Shown here in pieces: positions 1-6,679 of a stretch of DNA of 10,626 nucleotides. The DNA is from an uncultured Kangiella sp. GTDB lineage: Bacteria > Pseudomonadota > Gammaproteobacteria > Enterobacterales > DSM-103792. The notes below the pieces were generated by a model that did no database searches, had not been told where the DNA came from, and worked only from the letters and a program-made list of their open reading frames with translations. The DNA is taken from contig CAMLKQ010000056.1 of the NCBI GenBank assembly GCA_946480585.1, forward strand, positions 1 to 10,626, in the 5' to 3' direction. Numbering within the stretch: position 1 is the first letter of the stretch; every line of letters begins with the position of its first letter. The translations under genes were made by a program, and so were the position numbers.

Positions 1-372
1 TTGCATTTCACCGGTCGCGATGGCGACGGCGACCTGCACGGTGTAACCGCGGGTGATGCGGGCATCGGTTTCGGCATCACGAATCAGGTATTCGATCTTG
101 AGCCGGTTTTCCCACTCAACCAGTTGGGCGCGCACCTTGATGCGCTGGGCAAACCGTGCCGAGCCGACATACTTGAGCTGGGTATCGATGATCGGCCAGA
201 GGTAGCCGGAATCGCGCATCTGCATATAGTCGTAATCAAACGTCCGCAGCAGCGCGCAGCGCGCCACTTCGAAATAGCGCAGATAATTGCCGTGCCAGAC
301 CACCGACATCATGTCGCAGTCGTGGAACGGCACTTCCATTTCGATTTCAGCTTCGCGCAACACGTGGCTCAC
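1..372 (-). CDS. apeK: ApeK-like hotdog acyl thioesterase, 3' end cut by window edge
   Basis: The 124 visible residues form the N-terminal part of a 4-hydroxybenzoyl-CoA/YbgC-type hotdog thioesterase. Residues 16-20 read FHDCD and residues 27-38 read HGNYLRYFEVAR, the family's helix signature. Asp20, preceded by Cys19, sits where the family has its catalytic aspartate. Family members are usually about 130-150 residues, so only a short tail is missing. The chosen start is a GTG at 370-372 with a weak GGA upstream; an in-frame ATG lies at codon 12. It begins 19 bases after the ammonia-lyase stop, so it is probably co-transcribed. In aryl polyene clusters a thioesterase in this place is named ApeK and is thought to release or edit ACP- or CoA-bound acyl chains; its substrate here is inferred from context only. 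Confidence 0.9.
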   Translation of the reverse strand, partial: MSHVLREAEIEMEVPFHDCDMMSVVWHGNYLRYFEVARCALLRTFDYDYMQMRDSGYLWPIIDTQLKYVGSARFAQRIKVRAQLVEWENRLKIEYLIRDAETDARITRGYTVQVAVAIATGEMQ

Positions 373-391
373 GGTGCAGATTCCGGGGCAG

Positions 392-1939
392 TCACTGATA
401 GAGAGCGAGCTGGCGCTGCTGGATCGCCGCGACCAACTCGCGCAGCTCCATTTCCAGCATCCGATCTTCGCTGATGAAGCCGCTGTAACGGCGCACCTCG
501 GTAACGGTCTGACTGAGCGCTGCTGCGTGGCCGGCACTGACAATCTCACCGGCACTGGCGCGCAGCTCATACGCTTGCGCCACCGCCATCAACATCGCGG
601 CGCCGACCTGCTCGGTCAGTTCAATCACCCGCAAGCAATCGCGCGCGGCGATGGTGCCCATGCTGACCTTGTCCTGGTTATGGCATTCGGTCGAACGCGA
701 GAACACACTGGCCGGCATGGTTTGTTTCAGCGCTTCGGCCGTCCACGCTGACACACCGATTTGCACCGCTTTCAAACCGTGATTGATCGGCGCCCGATCG
801 CCGTGGGCACCAGACAGGTTATGCGGCAAGCCATGGTTATAACGGCGATCAACCAACAAGGCCAATTGCCGGTCCATCAGATCGGCAAGATTGGCAACCG
901 TGTTCTTCAAGCTGTCCATGACGAACGCGATGTGACCGCCATAGAAGTGGCCACCATGCAGCACAACCTCTTCATCGCAATCGATGATCGGGTTGTCGTT
1001 GGCGCTGTTGATTTCGTTTTCGATGTCGCGACGCATCCACGACAGCGCATCCTGCAGCACCCCAATGACATGCGGTGCGCAGCGAATCGAATAACGGTCC
1101 TGCAAGCGCGGACCCTGCTCCGACTGGCCCGGTGCCAGATCATTCCAGATCCGTTCAGCCACCAATTGCTGGCCCGCATGCGGCTTGACCGCGAACAGGC
1201 GCGGATCGAAATGACCGCGGTTGCCCTGCATGGTCAGCGACGCCAGCGCCGTGATGCGGCACGACAGCTGCCCCAGATAATCCGCCCGCTCGAATGCCAG
1301 TGCCGCCAGCGCGGTCATGACGGCGGTGCCGTTCATGATCGCGAGGCCTTCTTTCGGCGCCAGCGTCAGCGGTTGCAGACCGTGCGCCTTGTAGACCTCG
1401 GCCGCTGCAACGCGCTCGCCATTGACCAGCAGATCGCGCTCACCGACCAGCGCAGCAGCGACATAAGAGAGCGGCGTGAGATCGCCACTGGCGCCAACCG
1501 AACCTTCTTCCGGAATGAACGGCAACCAATTCTTTTCGATCAGCAGCGCCAAGCGCTCAAGCAGTTCCCAGCGCACGCCGGAGAAACCCTGCGCCAGCGA
1601 ATTGAGTCGGGCCACCAACACGGCGCGGGTTGCGACCGGATCGAGGTAACGGCCGAGGCCGCAACCGTGATAGCGGGTCAAGTGCAACGGCAATTCACGC
1701 ACCAGCGCATCCGGCACCGCTGTTGTCACCGAATCGCCATAACCGGTGGTCACCCCGTAGATGATGCCGTTGCCAGCCAGATACTGGCGCAGGAATTCGG
1801 CACCGCGATCAATCAGCGGTTTCTGCGCCGAGTTGAGCTGCAGCGGTGCGCGCTGTTCGGCGACGGCCACCAGCTGTTCGATGGTCAGTTTGTGGCCGCC
1901 GATGACGACCGGCGTACGGGAATTGCGAATCTCAGTCAC
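392..1939 (-). CDS. MIO-dependent aromatic amino acid ammonia lyase (HAL/PAL/TAL family)
   Basis: A 515-residue lyase of the histidine/phenylalanine/tyrosine ammonia-lyase family, which removes ammonia from an aromatic amino acid to give an arylacrylate. Ala150-Ser151-Gly152, within GSVGASGDLTPL, is the triad that cyclises to the MIO electrophile. Other family marks are Tyr61 in YGVTTG, Asn202 in MNGT, Tyr282 and Arg285 in YSIRC, NDNP at 313-316 and HNQD at 419-422. Length is normal for bacterial HAL. By my alignment the selectivity pair is Tyr90-His91 (LTRYHGCG), unlike Ser-His of HutH, His-Leu of Rhodobacter TAL or Phe-Leu of plant PAL, so the substrate is uncertain. The start is a GTG at 1937-1939, overlapping the upstream apeJ end by 8 bases. 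Lying inside a pigment operon without other hut genes, it most likely supplies an aryl starter such as cinnamate or coumarate rather than degrading histidine. Confidence 0.93.
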   Translation of the reverse strand: MTEIRNSRTPVVIGGHKLTIEQLVAVAEQRAPLQLNSAQKPLIDRGAEFLRQYLAGNGIIYGVTTGYGDSVTTAVPDALVRELPLHLTRYHGCGLGRYLDPVATRAVLVARLNSLAQGFSGVRWELLERLALLIEKNWLPFIPEEGSVGASGDLTPLSYVAAALVGERDLLVNGERVAAAEVYKAHGLQPLTLAPKEGLAIMNGTAVMTALAALAFERADYLGQLSCRITALASLTMQGNRGHFDPRLFAVKPHAGQQLVAERIWNDLAPGQSEQGPRLQDRYSIRCAPHVIGVLQDALSWMRRDIENEINSANDNPIIDCDEEVVLHGGHFYGGHIAFVMDSLKNTVANLADLMDRQLALLVDRRYNHGLPHNLSGAHGDRAPINHGLKAVQIGVSAWTAEALKQTMPASVFSRSTECHNQDKVSMGTIAARDCLRVIELTEQVGAAMLMAVAQAYELRASAGEIVSAGHAAALSQTVTEVRRYSGFISEDRMLEMELRELVAAIQQRQLALYQ

Positions 1940-3656
1940 GATGTTCAGCCTTCATCGGCGCCGGGCGCCAGAAATCAAAAAAATTGAACCACTGCAGCGG
2001 ATACTGTTTGGCGTAATGGGCCAGCCGCTCGGCATAACGGGCGGTGGCGGTGTGCAACATCTGGCGACGCTCGGCACGGCTCACCGCCAAGCTGTCGGAG
2101 AACGGCTCGAGTGTGACGCGGAAGCGCTTGCCTTCGCGCAAACAGAAAAACAGGTAGACCGGGCAGTCGAGCAAACTGGCCAGAATGAACGGGCCTTGCG
2201 GGAATTCCGCCGGCGCGCCGAGGAAGGTTTGGGTTTCGGTGCGACCTTCGCTGTGCACCGGCGTGCGGTCGCCGACGATGACCAGCAGCTCGCCGCGGTC
2301 AATGCGCTCACGCAGCATCACCGCGGTATCGGCGCCCATGTCCTGCACTTCGATCAAATGCGCGGCGACCGCCGGATGCTGCTGCTTCAGGTAATCCATG
2401 AAACGCTGGCCGTGTTCGGTGAACACCACCGCGTTGACGGTAACATCGTCATACTGGCTGAGCGCGCGCGCCAACTCGAGATTGCCCAGATGACTGCCGA
2501 TCAACAACGCGCCGCGACCGTTCTGCTTGACCCGCTGCAATTCCGCCTGCTGCTCGAACACCATGTCGGCGGCATTGATCTCGCCGCGCCAGGCCGCGAT
2601 CTTGTCCAGCATCGCTTCGCCGAATTGGCGCAAATGGGCGAAGCAGTCGCGCCAACCCGGTGGCCGCGGCAGCGCCGGGCTGCCACTTGCGTGCGCACGT
2701 TGCAAAAAGGTTTGCGACGCGCGCCGGGCGGTCCGGTTGAACAGCACGAAGTACAGCATCACCGGCGCCAGCAAGGCCGAAAACACCCGCCGGCCAAACA
2801 GGCGATAAGCGTTGACCAGAATCGCGATACCAACGGTCGAGCCGCGTTCCTGTTGCTGTGACCAATGCGCTTCATTGACTGCCGCTGACAGCGCCTTTGG
2901 CGTTGCCGCCGGTGCCCACATGCGGCGCAGCCGTCGCCACAGCAACACCGGTGCGCGCGGGAACATCAGGAAAAACAGTTTGGCGTGGGTGCGCGAGATC
3001 ATCAGATTGTCGCGCAGCGCCTTGAAATGCGACACGCCATCCTGCGGATAGGTCACGGCCAACGGCAGGAACTGCATCGGCACACCGGCCCAGTACATCC
3101 GGACCAGGATCTCGATATCAAACTCCATCCGCTCGCCAATGCGGACACGGTCGATCAGCGCGCAGGTCGCGGCGAGCGGATAGATCCGGAAACCGCACAT
3201 CGCATCTTCGATGGCGAGCGACAAGGTTTCCAGCGCCACCCAGAAATCGGTGATCTTGCGCCCATACAGACGCGCTTTCGGAATGCTGGCGTCGTACACC
3301 GGCTTGCCGCCGATCATGGCCGCGGGCGCAGCCGCGCTGGCGGCGAGAAATTGCGGGATCACTTGCTGATCGTGCTGACCATCGGCATCGATCTGGAACG
3401 CATGGCTGTAACCGCGTTGCAGCAGCCAGCGAAAGCCGTGCATGCTGGCCGCGCCCTTGCCGCGATTGACCGGCAGCCGTTCGATAAACACATTCGGCTC
3501 GTGCTGCAGCTGATCGAGCACGCGCTGATCGGCCGCACCACTGCCATCATCGACAATCAGAATCGGCAAACCGAAGCGTTGCAGCCCCGCCACGGTTGCC
3601 GGCAAGGCGCCACCATGGTTGTAGTTCGGGACCAAAAACGCCGGGTTGAAGCTCAT
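1932..3656 (-). CDS. apeJ: ApeJ-like glycosyltransferase family 2 / LpxL-like acyltransferase fusion
   Basis: A 574-residue two-domain protein. Residues 1 to about 245 are a family 2 glycosyltransferase: VPNYNHG at 9-15, IVDDGSG at 34-40, the nucleotide-sugar and metal-binding DADG at 90-93, and CGFRIYP at 154-160. A basic linker (RRLRRMW, 241-247) and a hydrophobic stretch near 292-306 follow. Residues from about 330 to 565 are an LpxL/HtrB-like acyltransferase, with the HX4E catalytic motif His389-Glu394 in SHLGNLE, VGDRTP at 461-466 and a C-terminal QWFNFFDFW. Such fusions are characteristic of aryl polyene clusters (ApeJ). The expected job is to build and acylate the glycolipid-like anchor of the polyene at the inner membrane; the exact sugar and acceptor cannot be read from sequence. 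It overlaps apeI by 4 bases (ATGA) and the ammonia lyase by 8. Confidence 0.93.
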   Translation of the reverse strand: MSFNPAFLVPNYNHGGALPATVAGLQRFGLPILIVDDGSGAADQRVLDQLQHEPNVFIERLPVNRGKGAASMHGFRWLLQRGYSHAFQIDADGQHDQQVIPQFLAASAAAPAAMIGGKPVYDASIPKARLYGRKITDFWVALETLSLAIEDAMCGFRIYPLAATCALIDRVRIGERMEFDIEILVRMYWAGVPMQFLPLAVTYPQDGVSHFKALRDNLMISRTHAKLFFLMFPRAPVLLWRRLRRMWAPAATPKALSAAVNEAHWSQQQERGSTVGIAILVNAYRLFGRRVFSALLAPVMLYFVLFNRTARRASQTFLQRAHASGSPALPRPPGWRDCFAHLRQFGEAMLDKIAAWRGEINAADMVFEQQAELQRVKQNGRGALLIGSHLGNLELARALSQYDDVTVNAVVFTEHGQRFMDYLKQQHPAVAAHLIEVQDMGADTAVMLRERIDRGELLVIVGDRTPVHSEGRTETQTFLGAPAEFPQGPFILASLLDCPVYLFFCLREGKRFRVTLEPFSDSLAVSRAERRQMLHTATARYAERLAHYAKQYPLQWFNFFDFWRPAPMKAEHRD

Positions 3657-4030
3657 GCCGTGGCCTCGGCAGCGAACACGATGCGGCCACTGCTGTGGCG
3701 ACCGCGGCTGGAGTCAAAGGTGAACAACACTTTGTCGATCGGCTGGGCCGCGGTAGCCGGCTTGTGTTCCAGCAGCAAGCTGATCGTTTGCGCCGGCTCG
3801 ATGATGGCCTGGAATTTCAGCGCTTCCATTTTCTGGAAGCGCGGCAACAGCGGGAAATACTGCCGGCCAAAATGAATCGCCCAGTCGATCTGGACGACCC
3901 CTGGCAGAATCGCGTGCACCGGAAAATGGCCAGGGAAAAACACCAGCCCCGGTGGCACCTGCAGGGTAAGGCTGACCCGGCTCTCGGCCGTCTCGGCATC
4001 GACAACAATCGGCAGTTTCGGGCCCGTCAT
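3653..4030 (-). CDS. apeI: ApeI-like hotdog 3-hydroxyacyl-ACP dehydratase
   Basis: A 125-residue single-hotdog protein related to FabA/FabZ, which removes water from 3-hydroxyacyl-ACP to leave a trans double bond. FFPGHFP at 31-37 supplies catalytic His35. Asp49 (QIDWA) lies 14 residues later, the spacing of the His/acid pair in FabA and FabZ, with Asp as in FabA. A longer in-frame reading exists upstream but lacks family features and overlaps apeH, so I start at ATG 4028-4030 (MTGPKL). In the studied APE system ApeI works as a heterodimer with a second dehydratase, ApeP, which is not in this window. It overlaps apeJ by an ATGA at 3653-3656, and the upstream 39-codon frame ends in an ATGA at its start. 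Confidence 0.92.
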   Translation of the reverse strand: MTGPKLPIVVDAETAESRVSLTLQVPPGLVFFPGHFPVHAILPGVVQIDWAIHFGRQYFPLLPRFQKMEALKFQAIIEPAQTISLLLEHKPATAAQPIDKVLFTFDSSRGRHSSGRIVFAAEATA

Positions 4031-4062
4031 GACAGCGTCTCTTCTGCAAACAGCGCGGTCAG
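4012..4062 (-). repeat. Downstream copy of duplicated apeH/apeI junction
   Basis: This copy covers the last codons of the 39-residue frame, its stop, and the first six codons of apeI. It pairs with 4128-4178. The ATGA overlap falls at the same place in both copies, so one shared origin of the stop/start junction is likely. The match is diverged, so the event is old if real. Confidence 0.5.
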
Positions 4063-4146
4063 CGCAGATCGAGCCTGTGTGCCACGAGCCACGCAGGTCC
4101 CTGCCTTGGCCTTGCCAACAGCCTGTGTCGATTTCACGCCGATCAT
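4027..4146 (-). CDS. 39-residue frame between apeH and apeI, likely degenerate junction duplicate
   Basis: Known APE clusters usually run from apeH straight into apeI; here 112 bases separate them. They hold one open frame of 39 codons, from ATG 4144-4146 (sharing ATGA with the apeH stop) to TGA 4027-4029 (sharing ATGA with the apeI start). Its last residues, RGTQARSALTALFAEETLS, resemble the ApeH tail RGKLTQQALRALFSEEVSS without gaps, except that Thr replaces the catalytic Lys of motif A10. Its first residues MIGVKS resemble the ApeI start MTGPKL. The simplest reading is a tandem duplication of the apeH/apeI junction, later shrunk and diverged. It may be translated just to pass ribosomes from apeH to apeI; no independent function is evident. 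A real micro-protein cannot be excluded. Confidence 0.4.
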   Translation of the reverse strand: MIGVKSTQAVGKAKAGTCVARGTQARSALTALFAEETLS

Positions 4147-4178
4147 GACGACACCTCTTCGGAGAACAGCGCACGCAG
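4128..4178 (-). repeat. Upstream copy of duplicated apeH/apeI junction
   Basis: This copy covers the last ApeH codons (from Leu451), the apeH stop, and the first codons of the 39-residue frame. Against 4012-4062 it aligns without gaps at an offset of 116 bases; by hand I count 33 of 51 identical bases, including GCGCTGTT, GAAGAG and TCATGA. Confidence 0.5.
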
Positions 4179-5528
4179 CGCCTGTTGGGTGAGTTTGCCA
4201 CGATCATCGCGCGGCATGGCTTCGACATAGCGAAAACGTTTGGGCAGCAGCACCCGTTCAAACCGGTTGGCCAGATGCGCGCGCAGCTGTTCATTGATCG
4301 GATGCTTGCCGTGCGCCGCCAGTGCGGCGGCACCGGCGGCGGTGAGCCGCACCACCACCGCGACCACGGTGCGGGCACCCTCGAGCACCAGCGCCGCAGC
4401 TTCGGCGACGAAGGGATGCGCCTGCAGCTGCTGTTCGAGTTCAGTCAGCGACAAGCGCTTGGCTTCGATCTTGACCACCCGGTCGGCGCGACCGAGCAGC
4501 AGGAACCGGCCATCCGCAAGCAGTTCAGCGCGATCACCGAGCGCGCACCACAGCTGTTTTTCGGCCGCCGGTGACAGCACTTCCAACACCGACTCGGCGT
4601 TCAATCGTGCTTGCACGCCCGGCAACAGCTGCCACGGTTCCGCCGCGATAGCGGCGTCACGCTGACGCCAGGCAACGCCACCGGTTTCAGTGCTGCCGAG
4701 TACTTCGAACGGTGCCGCGCCCAAGGCCTGTTGCAGTTGCAGCGCGGCGGCACGCGGCAACGGCGCACCGGAGCTGAACACCGCCAGACAATGCGTCGCA
4801 ACCGTTGTCAGATCGACCGCTGTCGGCAAGCGTTCGAGATGGGCCGGGCTGCTGATCAACAGCACCGGCGCATGACGCTGCAGTTGTGCGAGCAGCGGCT
4901 CCGGATAATGTTCCGGTGTCGCGACAAACGGCCGCGCGCTCGCGAGTGGCCACAGCAAACGAAACAACAATCCGTAAATGTGATGATGCGGCACGGTGGC
5001 GAGCACCGTCGCGTTCGGCAGCGGAAACTGTTGCTGCAGCGCCTGCAGTTCCGCCTGCAATTGCCGTAATGTTCGGGTCACGGCTTTCGGCGCCCCGGTG
5101 CTGCCGGAGGTGAACAGTTGCAGCGCCAGTGCATCGGCGGGCAACGGCGTGCGCGGCATTGAAATCAATGTTGTGACGGGCGCCTGCCGGGTCGACAACC
5201 CATCGCCGAACGCGGCGAGAGGGATATCGCTCAGCACGCCATCGCAACCGGCGCCGACCGTTTGCAAGGTTTCCGGCTGGGCGTTGGCCGGCAACACCGC
5301 GCAATGGCCGCATTGCCACAGCGCCAGCAAACCAATCAGGTATTCGTAGGCATCTTCACACCAGAGCAGCCAACGCTGACCCGGCGTTGCCGGCAGCCGC
5401 TGTGTGAGCGTCTGTACGCGCTCACGCAAGTCGCGTTCGCACTGCAGCTGCGCGCCCTGCCACGCCACCGGCAAATCGTCCCGGCGCTGCCAGTGAGCAA
5501 AATCCTGCAACAGCGGCAGCGTCGTCAT
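4143..5528 (-). CDS. apeH: ApeH-like adenylating aryl acid / acyl-ACP ligase
   Basis: A 461-residue member of the ANL (AMP-forming ligase) family, shorter than the usual 500-600. It activates a carboxylic acid as acyl-AMP and transfers it to a phosphopantetheine thiol. Visible motifs are the P-loop TSGSTGAPKAV at 140-150, HHHIYG at 181-186, GSTETGG at 278-284 (A5), GRADRVVKIEAKRLS at 346-360 (hinge and A8) and PRDDRGK at 439-445 with catalytic Lys445 (A10). A longer in-frame reading reaches 5696 but lies inside apeG, so I use ATG 5526-5528 (MTTLPLL), which shares ATGA with the apeG stop. In aryl polyene clusters ApeH loads the aryl starter on an ACP. With an ammonia lyase in the same operon, the likely acid is an arylacrylate; 4-hydroxybenzoate remains possible. 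Confidence 0.93.
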   Translation of the reverse strand: MTTLPLLQDFAHWQRRDDLPVAWQGAQLQCERDLRERVQTLTQRLPATPGQRWLLWCEDAYEYLIGLLALWQCGHCAVLPANAQPETLQTVGAGCDGVLSDIPLAAFGDGLSTRQAPVTTLISMPRTPLPADALALQLFTSGSTGAPKAVTRTLRQLQAELQALQQQFPLPNATVLATVPHHHIYGLLFRLLWPLASARPFVATPEHYPEPLLAQLQRHAPVLLISSPAHLERLPTAVDLTTVATHCLAVFSSGAPLPRAAALQLQQALGAAPFEVLGSTETGGVAWRQRDAAIAAEPWQLLPGVQARLNAESVLEVLSPAAEKQLWCALGDRAELLADGRFLLLGRADRVVKIEAKRLSLTELEQQLQAHPFVAEAAALVLEGARTVVAVVVRLTAAGAAALAAHGKHPINEQLRAHLANRFERVLLPKRFRYVEAMPRDDRGKLTQQALRALFSEEVSS

Positions 5529-6088
5529 GGCACCAACCACTCGCGCAAACGGTTGCGGAACAGGCGCTCGCCGAACAGCAGCACGCCCATCAACAGATAG
5601 GAAATCAAGCCGTTGTAAATCGCCCAGTAGGTGACGGACGGTTGCCAGGCGGTGAGCAACGCCATGGCGCCGTTGAAGGCAAAAAATCCGCACCAAATTT
5701 GGGTCAGCCGACGGGTGTAACGGATCTCGCGCGCGTCCAGCTCGCCACCGTTTTCAATGCGGGCGATCCGTTCGATGACGGTCGGCGGCCAGCGCAGCGA
5801 ACCGGCAAACAACACCAGCATGGTGATGCTGATCAGCACCGGGTAATAGCGCAGCCACTGGCTGTCGTTGAGCCACCACGCGGTCGCCGCGAAAGCGAGT
5901 CCCACCAGCATGGGCCAGCGCCAATGCCGCCACGCCGTCGCGCTCGGCAAGCTCACGGCCCGGACGATTAGTGCCAGCAATAGCAACAACGCCAGTCCCC
6001 GGGGGGACCAGCGTTGGATGCCGACAAAAACCAGCAGGGGGTAGAGCAGCAACAGGCCGATGGCCAGTGCCTGCAACAGTCGCCGCAT
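5525..6088 (-). CDS. apeG: ApeG-like multi-pass inner-membrane protein (COG4648 type)
   Basis: A 187-residue hydrophobic protein with about six predicted membrane segments, roughly residues 5-24, 31-47, 58-73, 82-99, 130-147 and 154-173. A charged cytosolic-looking loop at about 100-129 contains RIENGGELDAREIRYTRRLT. Size, segment layout and position between the ACP and ligase genes match the COG4648 membrane protein of aryl polyene clusters (ApeG), whose molecular role is not established as far as I know; intermediate transport or anchoring of the biosynthetic machinery is a guess. Its ATG overlaps the apeF stop by one base (TGATG, 6086-6090), and its stop overlaps the apeH start by four, so it is translationally coupled on both sides. 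Confidence 0.85.
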   Translation of the reverse strand: MRRLLQALAIGLLLLYPLLVFVGIQRWSPRGLALLLLLALIVRAVSLPSATAWRHWRWPMLVGLAFAATAWWLNDSQWLRYYPVLISITMLVLFAGSLRWPPTVIERIARIENGGELDAREIRYTRRLTQIWCGFFAFNGAMALLTAWQPSVTYWAIYNGLISYLLMGVLLFGERLFRNRLREWLVP

Positions 6089-6339
6089 CAGGCGGCCTGC
6101 AGCAATCCGCTCACGGTGCGCACGACATCACCGACCGTGCGAACTTGTTTGAACTCGTCCGGCTTGATTTTCTTGCCGGTCAGTTCCTGCAATTTGATCA
6201 CCAGATCGACCGCATCGATGCTGTCGAGATCCAGCTCTTCGTACAGGCGCGAATCCATGGTGATCGAGTCGCCGTCGACTTCGAACACGTCCACCAGAAT
6301 GCCTTTCAGGGCATCAAAAATTTCACTCTGGGATTTCAT
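6088..6339 (-). CDS. apeF: Acyl carrier protein, ApeF-like
   Basis: An 83-residue acidic acyl carrier protein. The phosphopantetheine attachment site is Ser40 in LDLDSIDAVDL, followed by a helix LVIKLQEL and the typical C-terminal helix VGDVVRTVSGLL. It would carry the aryl starter or the growing polyene as a thioester. I start at ATG 6337-6339 because a GAGG ribosome site lies eight bases upstream at 6348-6351, overlapping the apeE stop; upstream in-frame codons show no ACP similarity. The spacer from apeE is 10 bases. APE systems have two distinct ACPs; which one takes the starter and which carries elongation cannot be told from this sequence. Confidence 0.93.
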   Translation of the reverse strand: MKSQSEIFDALKGILVDVFEVDGDSITMDSRLYEELDLDSIDAVDLVIKLQELTGKKIKPDEFKQVRTVGDVVRTVSGLLQAA

Positions 6340-6347
6340 GGCGCTTA

Positions 6348-6351
6348 CCTC
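6348..6351 (-). promoter_or_regulatory. Ribosome binding site of apeF overlapping apeE stop
   Basis: GAGG sits eight bases before the apeF ATG and includes two bases of the apeE TGA. A ribosome finishing apeE would clear this site, coupling the two ACPs, and it decides the apeF start. Confidence 0.6.
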
Positions 6352-6616
6352 ATACGGCCTGTTGCTGCTGGCCGGCAATGAACGCGGCCAGATTACGGAC
6401 GGAGCGGAAATGCTCCTTGTTGCTGCTGTTGCTGGCATCCAGTTTGACCTGGTACTTCTTCTGCACCGCAACGCCCAGTTCAAGCGCATCGATTGAATCG
6501 AGCCCCAGACCTTCGACAAACAACGGCGCTGCGCTATCGATGTCGTCCGGCGTGATGTCTTCCAACGCCAGCGTGTCGATAATCAGCTGTTTGAGCTCGA
6601 GTTCCAATGCGTTCAT
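6350..6616 (-). CDS. apeE: Acyl carrier protein, ApeE-like
   Basis: An 88-residue acyl carrier protein. Ser41 in LGLDSIDALEL is the phosphopantetheine site, preceded by ITPDDID and LFVEGLG, as in AcpP-like carriers. After helix II it has a polar insert, LDASNSSNKEHFRS (59-72), longer than the matching loop of ApeF, and it ends in AGQQQQAV. The two ACPs are therefore clearly distinct proteins, which fits a split of work in aryl polyene assembly. It starts at ATG 6614-6616, 63 bases after the apeD stop, the widest gap of the operon apart from the apeH-apeI spacer. The ribosome site is weak: AGG three bases before ATG, or GAAGG twelve bases before. Confidence 0.93.
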   Translation of the reverse strand: MNALELELKQLIIDTLALEDITPDDIDSAAPLFVEGLGLDSIDALELGVAVQKKYQVKLDASNSSNKEHFRSVRNLAAFIAGQQQQAV

Positions 6617-6656
6617 GCCTGCTTGCTACCTTCGTTCTGCACTTGCCAAACGGTGA

Positions 6657-6672
6657 TCGGTGCGGCCACCGA
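6657..6672 (-). other. Small hairpin between apeD and apeE
   Basis: On the coding strand TCGGTG and CACCGA form a perfect 6-bp stem around a four-base loop, GCCG, eight bases after the apeD stop. No run of T follows, so it is not a typical intrinsic terminator. It could protect or pace the ACP message, or be chance in GC-rich DNA. Confidence 0.3.
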
Positions 6673-6679
6673 CTCCGTA

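Noticed and set aside
392..1939. Reading the lyase as a catabolic HutH
   Set aside because: No hutU, hutI or hutG neighbours, no Ser-His selectivity pair, and it sits inside an overlapping pigment operon.
761..1987. Long plus-strand open frame (408 codons) opposite the ammonia lyase
   Set aside because: It is the antisense shadow of a gene with an intact MIO motif; the product is rich in Arg, Gln and His with no domain. GC-rich codon bias often opens such frames.
1761..2861. Plus-strand open frame of 366 codons across the lyase/apeJ junction
   Set aside because: Spans two well-supported minus-strand genes and shows no recognisable motif.
4031..4378. Upstream in-frame extension of apeI (to 241 codons)
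   Set aside because: The extra N-terminal part is the out-of-frame apeH end and lacks hotdog features; MTGPKL at 4030 gives a normal family length.
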